Assembly (NCBI RefSeq): GCF_011008935.1
Contig: NZ_JAAIVJ010000007.1
Span: forward strand, 62,001-126,000
Origin: Tabrizicola oligotrophica
GTDB taxonomy: Bacteria; Pseudomonadota; Alphaproteobacteria; Rhodobacterales; Rhodobacteraceae
Reading direction: 5' to 3'
DNA length: 64,000 nt
Shown: in pieces, positions 37,265-46,369 of the stretch
How positions within the stretch are numbered: the stretch's first letter is position 1
How the letters are laid out: every line of letters starts with the position of its first letter
Notes under the pieces: generated by a model
What the model saw: only the letters and a program-made list of their open reading frames with translations
What the model was told of the DNA's origin: nothing
Database searches by the model: none
Position numbers and translations under genes: made by a program

Positions 37265-39333
37265 GGCGCAACCACTCCGAGCATGGCCGGCCGCGCCTCC
37301 AGCCCGATTTCCTCATAGGACAGCACCGGCGCCGAGAGCCCTTTCGCCACCAGAACCGTTTTCAGAAACCGCCGCCGCAGGGTCGATGTGACCAGCGCGG
37401 GCGCCGCGCCCGCCTCCGCCGCGCGGTTGAACTTTTCCGCCAACCCGTTTGCCAGCCGGCTGAACTGGTCGGGGGGCAGCGCAACACTTTGGGCGGCGCG
37501 TTCGCCGTCGATCTGGTATTGCGTAAAGGTCTTTTCCCATTCCGGTGCGAGCTGGATCAGCGGAATGGTGCCGTCGTCCCGTTTCAGTTCGGCCACAAGC
37601 TGAAAGCCAAGGCGCTGGCGGACATGCTCGCAAATCAGATCGGGCTGGGCCAGCCCGCGCGCCTCGGCAATGGCCTCGAGGATCAGGGGCAGGTTGCGGA
37701 TCGAAACCCGTTCGTCCAGCAAAAGCCGCAAGACTTGCAGCAGAAGATCGATCGGCACCTTGTCCGGGATCAGCTCGTCCAGCAGACGCTTGTTGGTTTC
37801 GGCGCGCTGGCCGTCGCTGAGGGTGACAAACTCGTCCAGCAGCCGGCGCAGGCTGCGCAGCGAAAGCAGTCGAGCAAGGCTGCCGCGAATGATTTCAAGC
37901 AGATGGGTGGCAAGCACCTCGGGGGGGGAAACCACGGTCAGGCCCTGAAGGGCTGCCTCTTCCTGATCGTCCGGCCGGATCCAGCGTGCCGGGGCGCCGT
38001 AGACCGGCTCGCGCACGTCGATGCCGTCGGGGGCCGAAGCTCCTTCGGCCAGCAGCACCAGAACGCGGTCCGGCAAGAGCCTGTCCCGGACACGCTCAAC
38101 CCCTTGAAGGCGAATCCGGTAGCTGCCCGCGGGCAGGGCTGCCTCGTCCGTCAGGCGGATTTCCGGCAGGATCAGCCCATAGCTGGCGGCCACATGATTG
38201 CGCATGTTGGCGATGCGCGCCTCAAGCCCCGTTGCCGGATCAAGCGCCATGGCGACGAGGTTTGGCGCGAATTCGATGTGGATTTCGTCGAAGTCCAGAA
38301 TGTCGCCGATCGGCTTGACCTTGGGGGCAATGGTTTCGACCGGCAGTTCGGCCGCGGTGGCAGGCCGTTTTGCCGCCCGCCACGCGGCATATCCAAGCAC
38401 CGCCGCCCCGAACATGAAGGGCAGGAAGGGCAGGCCGGGCATCAGGGCAATCAGGGCCATCAGGACCGCAACCGTCCCGAGCGCGCCGGGATAACGGCCA
38501 AGCTGGGCAAAGAACGAAACATCGGCCGCCCCGCTGACGCCCCCCCGCGACAGCAGCAGGGCGGCGGCGACCGATATCACCACCGCCGGGATTTGCGCCA
38601 CCAGGCCGTCACCGACCGTCAGAATGGAGTAGGTTTCAAAGGCTTCCGAGAACGGCATTCCATGCACCACCACCCCCATCACCAACCCCATCACGATGTT
38701 CAGCCCGGTGATCAGAAGGCCCGCCACGGCATCGCCCTTGACGAATTTCGACGCGCCGTCGAGCGAGCCGAAGAACGTGGTCTCGGCCAGTTCCTTTTCC
38801 CGCCGCGCCTTGGCCTCGGCATGGCTGATCGCTCCGGCGGACATGTCGGCGTCAATGGCGAGCTGCTTGCCCGGCATGCCATCCAGCGCAAAGCGCGCGC
38901 CCACTTCCGCCATGCGACCGGCGCCCTTGGTGATGACCACGAAGTTGACGATCAGCAGGACGCAGAAGATCACCACCCCGAGGAGCAGGTTGCCCCCCAT
39001 GATGAATTGGGCAAACCCCTCGATCACATGGCCGGCAGCATCGGTCCCGGTATGGCCCTGGCCGATGATGAGCTTGGTGGACGAGACGTTCAGCGATAGG
39101 CGCAGCATCAGGCTGGCCAGAAGAATGGTGGGAAAGGCCGAGAAATCCAGCGGTCGCTCAATGAACAGCGCCACCGTCAGCATCAGGATTGCAAGGGCAA
39201 AGGACAGTGCCAGACCGATGTCGAGGAGCAGGGCGGGCACCGGCAGGACCATCATGACGATCACTGCCATCAGGGCGAGCGCCAGCAGGATCGTCGGCTG
39301 GAACAATCGGGCGGGACGGGCCAGGGTCTGCAT
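37261..39333 (-). CDS. flhA: Flagellar export gate protein FlhA
   Basis: 690-residue export protein with an N-terminal half of about eight membrane helices and a C-terminal cytoplasmic ring domain. The FHIPEP signature region is present (SLMLRLSLNVSSTKLIIG, and GDAVAGLLITGLNIVMG). The cytoplasmic domain with LRRLLDEFVTLSDGQ receives chaperone-substrate complexes. It begins exactly where the SltF-like gene ends and overlaps fliR by 4 bases. Confidence 0.97.
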   Translation of the reverse strand: MQTLARPARLFQPTILLALALMAVIVMMVLPVPALLLDIGLALSFALAILMLTVALFIERPLDFSAFPTILLASLMLRLSLNVSSTKLIIGQGHTGTDAAGHVIEGFAQFIMGGNLLLGVVIFCVLLIVNFVVITKGAGRMAEVGARFALDGMPGKQLAIDADMSAGAISHAEAKARREKELAETTFFGSLDGASKFVKGDAVAGLLITGLNIVMGLVMGVVVHGMPFSEAFETYSILTVGDGLVAQIPAVVISVAAALLLSRGGVSGAADVSFFAQLGRYPGALGTVAVLMALIALMPGLPFLPFMFGAAVLGYAAWRAAKRPATAAELPVETIAPKVKPIGDILDFDEIHIEFAPNLVAMALDPATGLEARIANMRNHVAASYGLILPEIRLTDEAALPAGSYRIRLQGVERVRDRLLPDRVLVLLAEGASAPDGIDVREPVYGAPARWIRPDDQEEAALQGLTVVSPPEVLATHLLEIIRGSLARLLSLRSLRRLLDEFVTLSDGQRAETNKRLLDELIPDKVPIDLLLQVLRLLLDERVSIRNLPLILEAIAEARGLAQPDLICEHVRQRLGFQLVAELKRDDGTIPLIQLAPEWEKTFTQYQIDGERAAQSVALPPDQFSRLANGLAEKFNRAAEAGAAPALVTSTLRRRFLKTVLVAKGLSAPVLSYEEIGLEARPAMLGVVAP

Positions 39334-40011
39334 TCAACGCATCGCAAGGAATAGCGGGCTGGCATTACCGCCGGCGGGCACCAGCGAGGCCATGGTTCCG
39401 CTGGCTCCTGGGCGCAGCAGCGGGAAGCGGTTTTCCTGCACCGCGGCGGGACTGTCCGCCATGACCGACGTTGCGGTCGCATCGCCCGCGGCGAGGTCGG
39501 TCAGCACGGCTTCGACCTTTTGCACATAGGCTTCGGCATGTTCGGGCGTGGCGGAATGATAGGCCGCGACCGCGTCCACCCAATTGCCCTTGCGCTGGTG
39601 GTTCTCGACCAGAAATCGCGCGGCCTGGTCGGCATTCTTTTCGGGATCGAACATCAGGTCGAGCGAGGAAAACCGCCCGCCGTGCCAGCGCAGGTTCAGC
39701 TGGAAGCAGCCGACGTCGATGTTCGACTGCCCGGCCGCAATCGCACTCTGCACATGCTCGGCAGCCTCGGCCGGGCTGTCGAACCAATGGCCCTCGCCTC
39801 CCTCATTCACCGCCCATGGCCAGGGTTGCAGGGCCCCGTTGCGGTATCGTCCGGTTTCGACCCGCGTGATGGCCAGCAAGAGGTGCGGCGGGACGCCATG
39901 TGCGGCGGCGGCATGCAGGGCTGCTGCATCACAGGATGCGGACAGATCATAGGCCGGCGCTGGCAAGGCCATCAAGCAAAGGGGAAGCGCAAGCAAGGGG
40001 CTGTGTTTCAT
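39334..40011 (-). CDS. SltF-like flagellar lytic transglycosylase
   Basis: 225-residue periplasmic muramidase candidate. A signal peptide ends near residue 20 (LMALPAPA-YDL). The SLT catalytic Glu is E52 in LLAITRVETGRYRNG, with SNIDVGCFQLNLRWHG and a late Ala-rich AVAAYHSATPEHAEAYV completing the fold. A cluster-linked enzyme of this kind, SltF of Cereibacter sphaeroides, opens peptidoglycan for the rod. This fits the FlgJ homologue here lacking a muramidase domain. The gene follows the large candidate motK gene after 70 bases and abuts flhA. Confidence 0.85.
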   Translation of the reverse strand: MKHSPLLALPLCLMALPAPAYDLSASCDAAALHAAAAHGVPPHLLLAITRVETGRYRNGALQPWPWAVNEGGEGHWFDSPAEAAEHVQSAIAAGQSNIDVGCFQLNLRWHGGRFSSLDLMFDPEKNADQAARFLVENHQRKGNWVDAVAAYHSATPEHAEAYVQKVEAVLTDLAAGDATATSVMADSPAAVQENRFPLLRPGASGTMASLVPAGGNASPLFLAMR

Positions 40012-40081
40012 GATTTCTTCCTGACGCCGCAGATTCTCTGCTTCCTTGCGGACAGGCTAGAATGTCTTGCTTACCAGATGG

Positions 40082-42295
40082 TTACTGGGACACCGATTCG
40101 GGCAGGCTGACGGTTGCCAGCAGGGTATCAATCGCGGCGCGGGTTTCTCTGGCGCTGTCGACAAGGGCATGGCCCTTGGCAAGGGTGCCAGTCCGGGAAG
40201 GTGCATCCGGTGTCGTGGTGGCGTCTGCCGGCGGGCGAAGGCGCTGCGAAACAGACTGCCAGGGGCCTTCACCTGCGGTCTTCAAACGCTCCCACGCTCC
40301 GGCGCGGGCAAGGGCGACGGTGGCGGCGGTCTGGTCCCCGGTCTTTGCCAGAAGCTCCGCGCGCAAGAGATGCGCGTCGAGCAGGTTCAGCGCCTGAAGC
40401 CGCAAACCTTGCGCCACCTCGGTCTCAATGCCCTTCAACTGGGCCAGGGCCGCATGCGCGTCGCGCTGGCCCAGGGCGATTTCGGCAGCAAGTAGTGGGT
40501 CGGGTCTGTTTGTTGCCTCCAGCCAGGGTTGCGCCGCGGCGGTCAGCCCGAGATCGGTCAACCTGCGGGCAACGGCACTGATTGTCGCGTCCGGCAGATG
40601 GGGGGGAGTGGCGTCGACAGCAAGCACGGCAACGGCAAGGAAGGCATCGTCGGACGCAAGGCTGGCGGCAAGATCCCAGACCTCGCGGGTTCGGTTCGGG
40701 TGGGCTGGCAAGGCCTCGAAGGCGGCCGCGAAATTTCCCGAAGCCGCCTGAGCCAGCAGCACGGCCTCCTGCAGCCGGGTCTCCAGGGGCGTGCCGCGCT
40801 GGTCTTCAAGGTGGGCCTGCAGCGCCAGCAGCACATCCTGCGCGATCGGAAGTCTCTGTGTGATGCGGGCCTCGGTCAGGGCGATCAGGGCTTCGGGCTG
40901 GCTCTGTCCCGGATCAGACAGAACAGACCGTGCCGCAGTTTCCGCCTTGGCCGCATCGCCACGGCGCAGGTCCAGCTCAGCCTCCAGCAGCCTGGCACCG
41001 TGACCAGGGTCACCGGGGGCCCGGGTGATGGCATCGCGCACGGCGCGCGCCGCATCCTGCTTGCCCAGGGCAAGAAAGCGCTCTGCAAGCCTCGGGGCAA
41101 GATACCTGCGCAGGTGGAGCGGCAGGCCCGAGAAGGCCAACCGGATGGCGCCCTCATCGAGGGGGTCGCCTCTCGCCAGCAAGGGACTGTCAAGCAGGGC
41201 CCAAAGCGCCGCCGGACCTTTGCATGCGGCGAGGCCCACGAAAACCTGGCCCGGGTCGGGGTCGCCGTCTATGATGAAGCTTAGCGATTTCAATATATTG
41301 GCATCATGACTTTCCAGGCCGAAAGCCTTCAGCATCTGGCGGGCCTCGGCGCCGAAACCCAGATAGAGCTGCAACCTGATGGCCCTGGCGACTGCTTCGG
41401 GGTCAGCCTTGTCAAGTTCGACACTGAGATTCCTGCGCGTGTCGGCGATCTGGCCGGCAAACGGTATTGCTTCCTGACCCCAGCTGGCAATCTCAAGAAC
41501 GGCATCGTCGACGCAGCGCGCGCCTTCTGCTCCCAGATCGGCCCTGACAGAGGTATCCGCTTGTCCAACCCGCGTCGGGGCTTCGCCGATGCGCATCTGC
41601 ACCGAAGGAATGTCGGGCCCGATCAGAGGCCCGGCCTTGGGCATTTCGACCATGTCGACGACACCCTGGGCGGCGCCTCTGGAAAACTGGTACAGGATCG
41701 AGTCGCGCAGCGGCTGCAGCGTTGGGTCGGGCAAAGGCAAAGCGCGATCCGGACCGGGCTGCCGCGGGCGAACGGCCTGCACCGCTTCCCGCCTTGCAAG
41801 AGAGCCGTAAAGAGCATCCTTCCAGTCAAAGCCGGGATCCCGGTTCGCACCGGCGCCAGCGGGGGCAGGGTGGGCGATCACGTCGCCCGATGTCGCAAGC
41901 GGTGTCTCGACCCGCATCTCGAACGCACTGCCTTTTGGCGGAGCGCCATCCTTGAGATCGATGACGACAATGCCCGGGCGAAATTCGAACGGAATGGCGT
42001 GGCAAGCGCAGGCGAGGCCGACCTGCAGATCTCCGGTTGCCTCCGAAGCCCAGATCGCGGCAAGGCGCGACGTTCCGATCAGGTCGAACGCCTCGGTCAG
42101 GTCATAGGCGGGTTTCGGCCCGGACAGATGCATCAGGTAACCGTCCGCGCTGCGCCCGACCTGCCAATCGACGGGGTGGCCGAAGTCGAACACAAGGCGC
42201 GTGAATCCGTCATGCTCGCCCGAACTTACCCGCACGGGTTGCGCCAAGGCCGGGCTGGCGAGAACGAAAAGCAGGACAGCCAGGAGCCGGGTCAT
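40082..42295 (-). CDS. Large periplasmic motor-cluster protein, candidate MotK
   Basis: 737-residue secreted protein with a signal peptide (LLAVLLFVLASPALA, residues about 4-18). Residues about 20-115 look like a beta-sandwich (VRVSSGEHDGFTRLVFDFG), in part like an AMIN domain; the remaining 500 residues are helical, Ala/Leu-rich and TPR-like. It overlaps motA by 4 bases and belongs to the motA-motE operon. In Cereibacter sphaeroides the periplasmic proteins MotK and MotE are required for rotation of Fla2 flagella; position and type make this the MotK candidate. The name is inferred from context, not from a checked alignment. Confidence 0.6.
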   Translation of the reverse strand: MTRLLAVLLFVLASPALAQPVRVSSGEHDGFTRLVFDFGHPVDWQVGRSADGYLMHLSGPKPAYDLTEAFDLIGTSRLAAIWASEATGDLQVGLACACHAIPFEFRPGIVVIDLKDGAPPKGSAFEMRVETPLATSGDVIAHPAPAGAGANRDPGFDWKDALYGSLARREAVQAVRPRQPGPDRALPLPDPTLQPLRDSILYQFSRGAAQGVVDMVEMPKAGPLIGPDIPSVQMRIGEAPTRVGQADTSVRADLGAEGARCVDDAVLEIASWGQEAIPFAGQIADTRRNLSVELDKADPEAVARAIRLQLYLGFGAEARQMLKAFGLESHDANILKSLSFIIDGDPDPGQVFVGLAACKGPAALWALLDSPLLARGDPLDEGAIRLAFSGLPLHLRRYLAPRLAERFLALGKQDAARAVRDAITRAPGDPGHGARLLEAELDLRRGDAAKAETAARSVLSDPGQSQPEALIALTEARITQRLPIAQDVLLALQAHLEDQRGTPLETRLQEAVLLAQAASGNFAAAFEALPAHPNRTREVWDLAASLASDDAFLAVAVLAVDATPPHLPDATISAVARRLTDLGLTAAAQPWLEATNRPDPLLAAEIALGQRDAHAALAQLKGIETEVAQGLRLQALNLLDAHLLRAELLAKTGDQTAATVALARAGAWERLKTAGEGPWQSVSQRLRPPADATTTPDAPSRTGTLAKGHALVDSARETRAAIDTLLATVSLPESVSQ

Positions 42296-43161
42296 GCCGC
42301 CTCCTGCCTCAGGGCGCGCAGGGCGTCTTCAAGGGCCGAGAAGGTTGGCCGCACGTGATGCGGGGTGTTCTGGCGGCCGACTTCAATGCAGATGTTGGGC
42401 GGATGGCGGTGCAGGTTTGCAATCAGAACTTCGCGGATCAGCCGGTAGAACTGCGCGTCCTCTTCGACGACGCCTTTGACGCGGCTGGCGAAGGGCCCCA
42501 TGATCCCATAGGCAAGAAACACCCCCAGAAAGGTGCCGACCAGGGCCGAGCCGATCATCTGCCCAAGAATTTCCGGCGGCTGGTCGAGCGAGCCCATGGT
42601 CTTGATCACGCCCAGGACCGCGGCGACGATGCCAAGCGCGGGCAGGGCATCCGCCATGGATTGCAGCGCATGCGAGGAATGCATGGCATGGGTCAGCGTC
42701 GCCTCCAGCCGCTTGTCGACCACCTCCTCGACCTGATGCGGGTCGTCGTAATTCATGGAAGCCGCGCGCAGCGTGTCACAGATCAGCTCGACCGCTTCGT
42801 GATTGTGCTGGATTTTCGGATACCGGCCAAAAATCGAAGAATCATGGGCGTTTTCAATGTGTTCCTCAAGGCCAACGGGGTTTGAGCGCGCCAGGCGGAC
42901 AAGCTCGAACAGCAGGCAAAGCAGGTCACGATAGTCGGACGGCTTCCAGGTGACGCCCTTGAACACCTTGCCCATGTCTTTCAGCGTGTGCTTGACGGCG
43001 GCCAGGTCGTTCGACACCAGAAAGGCCCCCACGGCAGCCCCGCCGATCATGATCATCTCGAAGGGTAGGGCCGCGATGATCGGCCCCATCTTGCCACCGT
43101 GAATCGTATAGCCGCCGAAAACCATGACGAGGATGACGACGATGCCAACAATGCCGAACAT
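42292..43161 (-). CDS. motA: Flagellar motor stator protein MotA
   Basis: 289-residue inner-membrane stator subunit with about four membrane helices. The start MFGIVGIVVILVMVFGG and the MotA signature LPALGIVAAVLGVIKTMGS with GTFLGVFLAYGIMGP are clear. The cytoplasmic loop (residues about 60-170) would touch FliG. The long open frame upstream (to 43983) covers other genes and is not part of it. Length fits the alphaproteobacterial H+-type MotA. The partner motB is 10 kb away on the same strand. Confidence 0.95.
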   Translation of the reverse strand: MFGIVGIVVILVMVFGGYTIHGGKMGPIIAALPFEMIMIGGAAVGAFLVSNDLAAVKHTLKDMGKVFKGVTWKPSDYRDLLCLLFELVRLARSNPVGLEEHIENAHDSSIFGRYPKIQHNHEAVELICDTLRAASMNYDDPHQVEEVVDKRLEATLTHAMHSSHALQSMADALPALGIVAAVLGVIKTMGSLDQPPEILGQMIGSALVGTFLGVFLAYGIMGPFASRVKGVVEEDAQFYRLIREVLIANLHRHPPNICIEVGRQNTPHHVRPTFSALEDALRALRQEAA

Positions 43162-43217
43162 GAACCCGGATCCCTTCCGTTTGCGCGCAGATTGCCAGTG
43201 ACAGGTTAAGAATCTGC

Positions 43218-43778
43218 CTATTCCGTCGGGGCCATCGCGTTGCGCCCCGCGATCAGGGCCGACACGGAATAGGCCTTGTCCGGGGGCATGCCGGCCATGA
43301 CAGCCGCCGCCGCCGCGGGCTGCATGCGGGCAAGGAAGCCGGCGGCGAATTCGGGCGCCATGGCATCGAAAAGCGCCGCGGCATCGGTGGGTTTCATGGC
43401 TTCGTAGACTGCCGTCAGACGCGCAAGATCCTGCTCGGCGGCGCCGTCGGCGATTGCCAGAACCTCCTTCAAACTGGCTTCGGCCGCCGTCAGTTCTGCC
43501 ATGCGCTGGGCGATGGCGGCTTCGGACAGGGTCAAGGCTGCCAGGCGATCGGCGGCGGCGGCTTCTTGCGCGCGCAGTTGTGCGTCGCGGTCGTTCATCG
43601 CCTGCAAGAGCGCGGCAGGCGGTGCCGGGCATTCGACGGGCGCGGCCTCTTCTGGCGCCGGCTGGTCGGAACTGGACTTGGCAAAGGCCTGGCCAGCCAC
43701 CCCGCCAAGCCGCAAGGCGCCTGAGGACGCCAGAAACAACGCCAGGATGACCAGCGCTCCACGACTTGCCCGCTTCAT
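43218..43778 (-). CDS. motE: MotE-like periplasmic motor protein
   Basis: 186-residue protein with an N-terminal hydrophobic signal/anchor (ALVILALFLASSGALRLGG), a long Ala/Glu-rich coiled coil (about residues 55-120), and a C-terminal MgtE-N-like helical domain (YEAMKPTDAAALFDAMAPEF, FLARMQPAAAAAVMAGM). This layout is that of MotE of rhizobia and Rhodobacteraceae. In rhizobia it acts as a chaperone for MotC; in Cereibacter it works with MotK in stator function. It overlaps the upstream gene by 4 bases. Confidence 0.82.
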   Translation of the reverse strand: MKRASRGALVILALFLASSGALRLGGVAGQAFAKSSSDQPAPEEAAPVECPAPPAALLQAMNDRDAQLRAQEAAAADRLAALTLSEAAIAQRMAELTAAEASLKEVLAIADGAAEQDLARLTAVYEAMKPTDAAALFDAMAPEFAAGFLARMQPAAAAAVMAGMPPDKAYSVSALIAGRNAMAPTE

Positions 43779-44161
43779 TCCGCCCCCTCCAACTCGGGCC
43801 GTGCCTGCCGGCGCCGGACGACACGCAGCTTGCGGTCGTCCTGCAGGTCAGGTGGCCGCGGGGGCGCAGCGGCGGTTTCGGGCAGGTCATGCATGGCGGC
43901 GACCAGCAGCTCCAGCTTGCCGGTGACGCCTTCGGCCCGCAACACCAGCGATTCCAGCCCTGCCGCCGAACCATTTGCGGCACTGCGCGCCTTTTCCAGC
44001 GCGCGCGTCATGTCATCCACCTGGGCCGAGAGGACTGCGATTGCGCCGCCCATGCCCGATTCCAGCGTCGTGAAGCGTTTCAGCCGTCCGGCCAGAACAT
44101 AGCAATAGATCGCCGCGCCAAAGGCGCCCGCCGTCATCAGGACATCTGCAATCACCTGCAT
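43775..44161 (-). CDS. Membrane-anchored flagellar-cluster protein (DUF6468-like)
   Basis: 128-residue protein with one N-terminal membrane helix (VIADVLMTAGAFGAAIYCYV) and a cytoplasmic coiled coil (about residues 30-90), then a charged Pro-rich tail. It resembles the small DUF6468 proteins seen beside fliL, fliM and motE in alphaproteobacteria. It lies between the second FliL and MotE, 12 bases after the former. Function unknown; the context suggests a motor or stator accessory role. Confidence 0.6.
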   Translation of the reverse strand: MQVIADVLMTAGAFGAAIYCYVLAGRLKRFTTLESGMGGAIAVLSAQVDDMTRALEKARSAANGSAAGLESLVLRAEGVTGKLELLVAAMHDLPETAAAPPRPPDLQDDRKLRVVRRRQARPELEGAE

Positions 44162-44173
44162 CCCCGGTTCCTT

Positions 44174-44653
44174 TCAGTTCAGCACGAATTCGGTCACGAG
44201 CAGGTCGCGCACGCGCCCCTCTCCGGTGACAAGCTGGATGCGCCGCAACAGATGCGCACGAATGCGGACGAGCGCAGCGGGATCTTCCAGCTGCTGGACA
44301 TCAACCGCGCGCATGTAGCCGTTCAGCACGTCCATGATGCGCGGCAACAGAAGCTGGACTTCGGCCGCGTGGGGCGCGGCGACCTCGATCTGCGAGGTGA
44401 AGCGCAGGTGCCGCACAGTCTCGCCCGTGCCAAGGGTGATGACCAGGGGGTCAACCGGGACGAAGGCGATGTCGGGCAGGGCATCAGCCTCGGCCGGGTC
44501 ATGGCCCGCATCCGCTGGCCCGAGAATCAAACCCGACCAGGTGGCATAGAAGCCGCCTCCGCCCAGAAGAAGGGCCAGAACCAGCCCGATGATGAGCGGC
44601 TTTCCGGATTTCTTCCGGGGTGCCGCATCCTTCGGTTCTTCGACATCAGCCAA
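44174..44653 (-). CDS. Second FliL-like protein
   Basis: About 159 residues. A cytoplasmic start, one membrane helix (PLIIGLVLALLLGGGGFYAT) and a periplasmic FliL domain (FVPVDPLVITLGTGETVRHL, VTGEGRVRDLLVTEFVLN). The open frame runs up to 44782, but that would include the divergent promoter and overlap fliF; I choose TTG at 44653, which gives ADVEEPKDAAPRKK at the N-terminus, with no better ATG. It heads the minus-strand operon that runs through motE, motA, motK, sltF and flhA. The N-terminus remains uncertain. Confidence 0.75.
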   Translation of the reverse strand: MADVEEPKDAAPRKKSGKPLIIGLVLALLLGGGGFYATWSGLILGPADAGHDPAEADALPDIAFVPVDPLVITLGTGETVRHLRFTSQIEVAAPHAAEVQLLLPRIMDVLNGYMRAVDVQQLEDPAALVRIRAHLLRRIQLVTGEGRVRDLLVTEFVLN

Positions 44654-44709
44654 GGGAATCGCCCGTTCTGCAAGAATCGTCCTCGGGAACAAAAATAGAT
44701 CGAAGGTCA

Positions 44710-44724
44710 CTAACCGATTGTTAA
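44710..44724. promoter_or_regulatory. CtrA-box-like site between fliL2 and fliF
   Basis: CTAA-N7-TTAA on the plus strand (TTAA-N7-TTAG on the other), one mismatch from the CtrA consensus TTAA-N7-TTAA. It lies 57 bases upstream of the fliL2 TTG start and 53 bases upstream of the fliF GTG start, so it could serve both divergent operons. Confidence 0.4.
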
Positions 44725-44776
44725 TCCCCGTCATCCAAAGCTGGGACCAGGGCAGAAGTCCGCAATGAGGTGACCC

Positions 44777-46369
44777 GTGCAAAACCTGATCTCACTCTGG
44801 CAGGCGCTTGATGCAAGAAAACGCGCGATTGTGGCCGGGGCGACGATCGCGGTGTTTCTGGCGGTTCTGGCGCTGGCGCGCGTCGCCGGAACGCCGGGCA
44901 TGTCGCTGCTTTATTCCGGCTTGCAGGGCGCCGCCGCAGGCGAAGTGGTGGCGGCCCTGGAACAGGACGGCGTGGTGTTCGAAGTGCGCGGCGAATCGAT
45001 CTATGTCGACAGCAGCCGGCGGGACAGCCTGCGCATGGTGCTGGCAACCCAGGGCCTGCCGGCCAATTCCGGCACCGGCTATGAACTCCTTGACGGCCTT
45101 TCCGGCTTTGGCACCACTTCGCAGATGTTCGACGCGGCCTATTGGCGGGCCAAGGAGGGCGAGATTGCCCGGACCATTCTGGCAAATCCGATGATCCGGG
45201 CCGCGCGCGTGCACATTGCGCAGGCGCCATCGAAACCGTTCCAGCAGGATCAGAAGGCCAAGGCCTCGGTAACGGTTTCAACGGCGGCTGGCGGGCTTCC
45301 GGCCGAGCAGGCGCGGGCACTGCGGCATCTGGTCGCCGCCGCAGTTCCCGGCATGCAGCCCGCGGATGTGGCGGTGATTGACGCCGTGGCCGGTCTCTTG
45401 CCGGGGGAAGACGCCAGCCTTCGCCCGGATGCGGCCGGCGAGGCGCGCGCGGCCGAGTTGCGCCGCAACGTCGAACGCCTGCTGGAGGCGCGGGTTGGTG
45501 CGGGCAAAGCCGTGGTCGAGGTCGCGGTCGAGGTGGTAACCGAGCGCGAAGCCATCACCGAGCGTACCTTCGACCCGCAGGGGCGGGTGGCGATCTCGCA
45601 GGAAACCGAAAACCGAAGCGGTACGGCAAACGAGCCGGGCGGGGCGGTCACGGTTGCTTCGAACCTGCCGGATGGGGATGCCGGGGCGGGGGCGGCCGGC
45701 AAGAGCGAGACCAGCGAAAGCCGCGAGCGGGTGAATTATGAGGTGTCCGAGACCCAGCGCGAGGTCTTGCGCACCCCTGGCGCGATCCGGAAGATTTCCG
45801 TGGCCGTTCTGGTAGATGGCCAAAGCGTGACGGCGGCTGACGGCACTCAGGGCATCGAACCGCGCGGGGAGGATGAACTGGCCGTCCTGCGCGAACTCGT
45901 CGCCTCGGCGGTCGGCCTTGACGAGGCGCGCGGTGATGTCCTGACCATCAAGTCCCTGGCTTTCCGGCCAGATCCGGCAGTCGGAGAGCTGCTCGAGGCC
46001 GGGATCCTTGCCGGGATGGAGCCTGTCGACCTGATGTCGATAATCCAGATGGTGGTTCTGGCGCTGGTCGTGCTGGTTCTGGGGCTCTTCGTCCTGCGCC
46101 CGGTTCTGACGTCCCGGTCGCGGCTTCAGGCCGACGCTGCGCCGCTTCAGCTGCCGGGCGCCGGCTTTGCCTCCGGCCTGGCGGCTGACCGGGCCGAGGT
46201 CTTGACCGGCGAGATTGCGGAAGGGCCGGAATACGCGGCGCTGACGCTTGCCGAGGAAAGCCTGCCCGGCGATCCGGTCTCGCGTCTGCGCCGGTTGATC
46301 GAGGAACGCCAGGCCGAAACCGTCGAGATCCTGCGCGGCTGGATGGAGCAGGATGAGGAGCGCGCCTGA
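44777..46369 (+). CDS. fliF: Flagellar MS-ring protein FliF
   Basis: 530-residue inner-membrane ring protein. An N-terminal helix (IVAGATIAVFLAVLALARV), ring-building motifs (MSLLYSGLQGAAAGEVVAAL in part, and GTGYELLDGLSGFGTTSQMF in part) and a second helix near residue 420 are present, followed by a short cytoplasmic tail. Translation starts at GTG with GAGGTG four bases upstream. In most genomes fliG follows immediately; here a FliH-like gene does, joined by TGATG. Confidence 0.95.
   Translation: MQNLISLWQALDARKRAIVAGATIAVFLAVLALARVAGTPGMSLLYSGLQGAAAGEVVAALEQDGVVFEVRGESIYVDSSRRDSLRMVLATQGLPANSGTGYELLDGLSGFGTTSQMFDAAYWRAKEGEIARTILANPMIRAARVHIAQAPSKPFQQDQKAKASVTVSTAAGGLPAEQARALRHLVAAAVPGMQPADVAVIDAVAGLLPGEDASLRPDAAGEARAAELRRNVERLLEARVGAGKAVVEVAVEVVTEREAITERTFDPQGRVAISQETENRSGTANEPGGAVTVASNLPDGDAGAGAAGKSETSESRERVNYEVSETQREVLRTPGAIRKISVAVLVDGQSVTAADGTQGIEPRGEDELAVLRELVASAVGLDEARGDVLTIKSLAFRPDPAVGELLEAGILAGMEPVDLMSIIQMVVLALVVLVLGLFVLRPVLTSRSRLQADAAPLQLPGAGFASGLAADRAEVLTGEIAEGPEYAALTLAEESLPGDPVSRLRRLIEERQAETVEILRGWMEQDEERA

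Noticed and set aside
37489-39099. 536-residue plus-strand frame opposite flhA
   Set aside because: Antisense frame with no signal or motif; flhA on the other strand has clear family signatures.
42292-43983. 563-residue frame that would extend MotA far upstream
   Set aside because: The N-terminal part covers motE and the DUF6468-like gene in another frame; MotA starts at MFGIVGIVV (43161).
44174-44782. Longer FliL2 starting at 44782
   Set aside because: It would span the divergent promoter region, the CtrA-like site and the fliF start.
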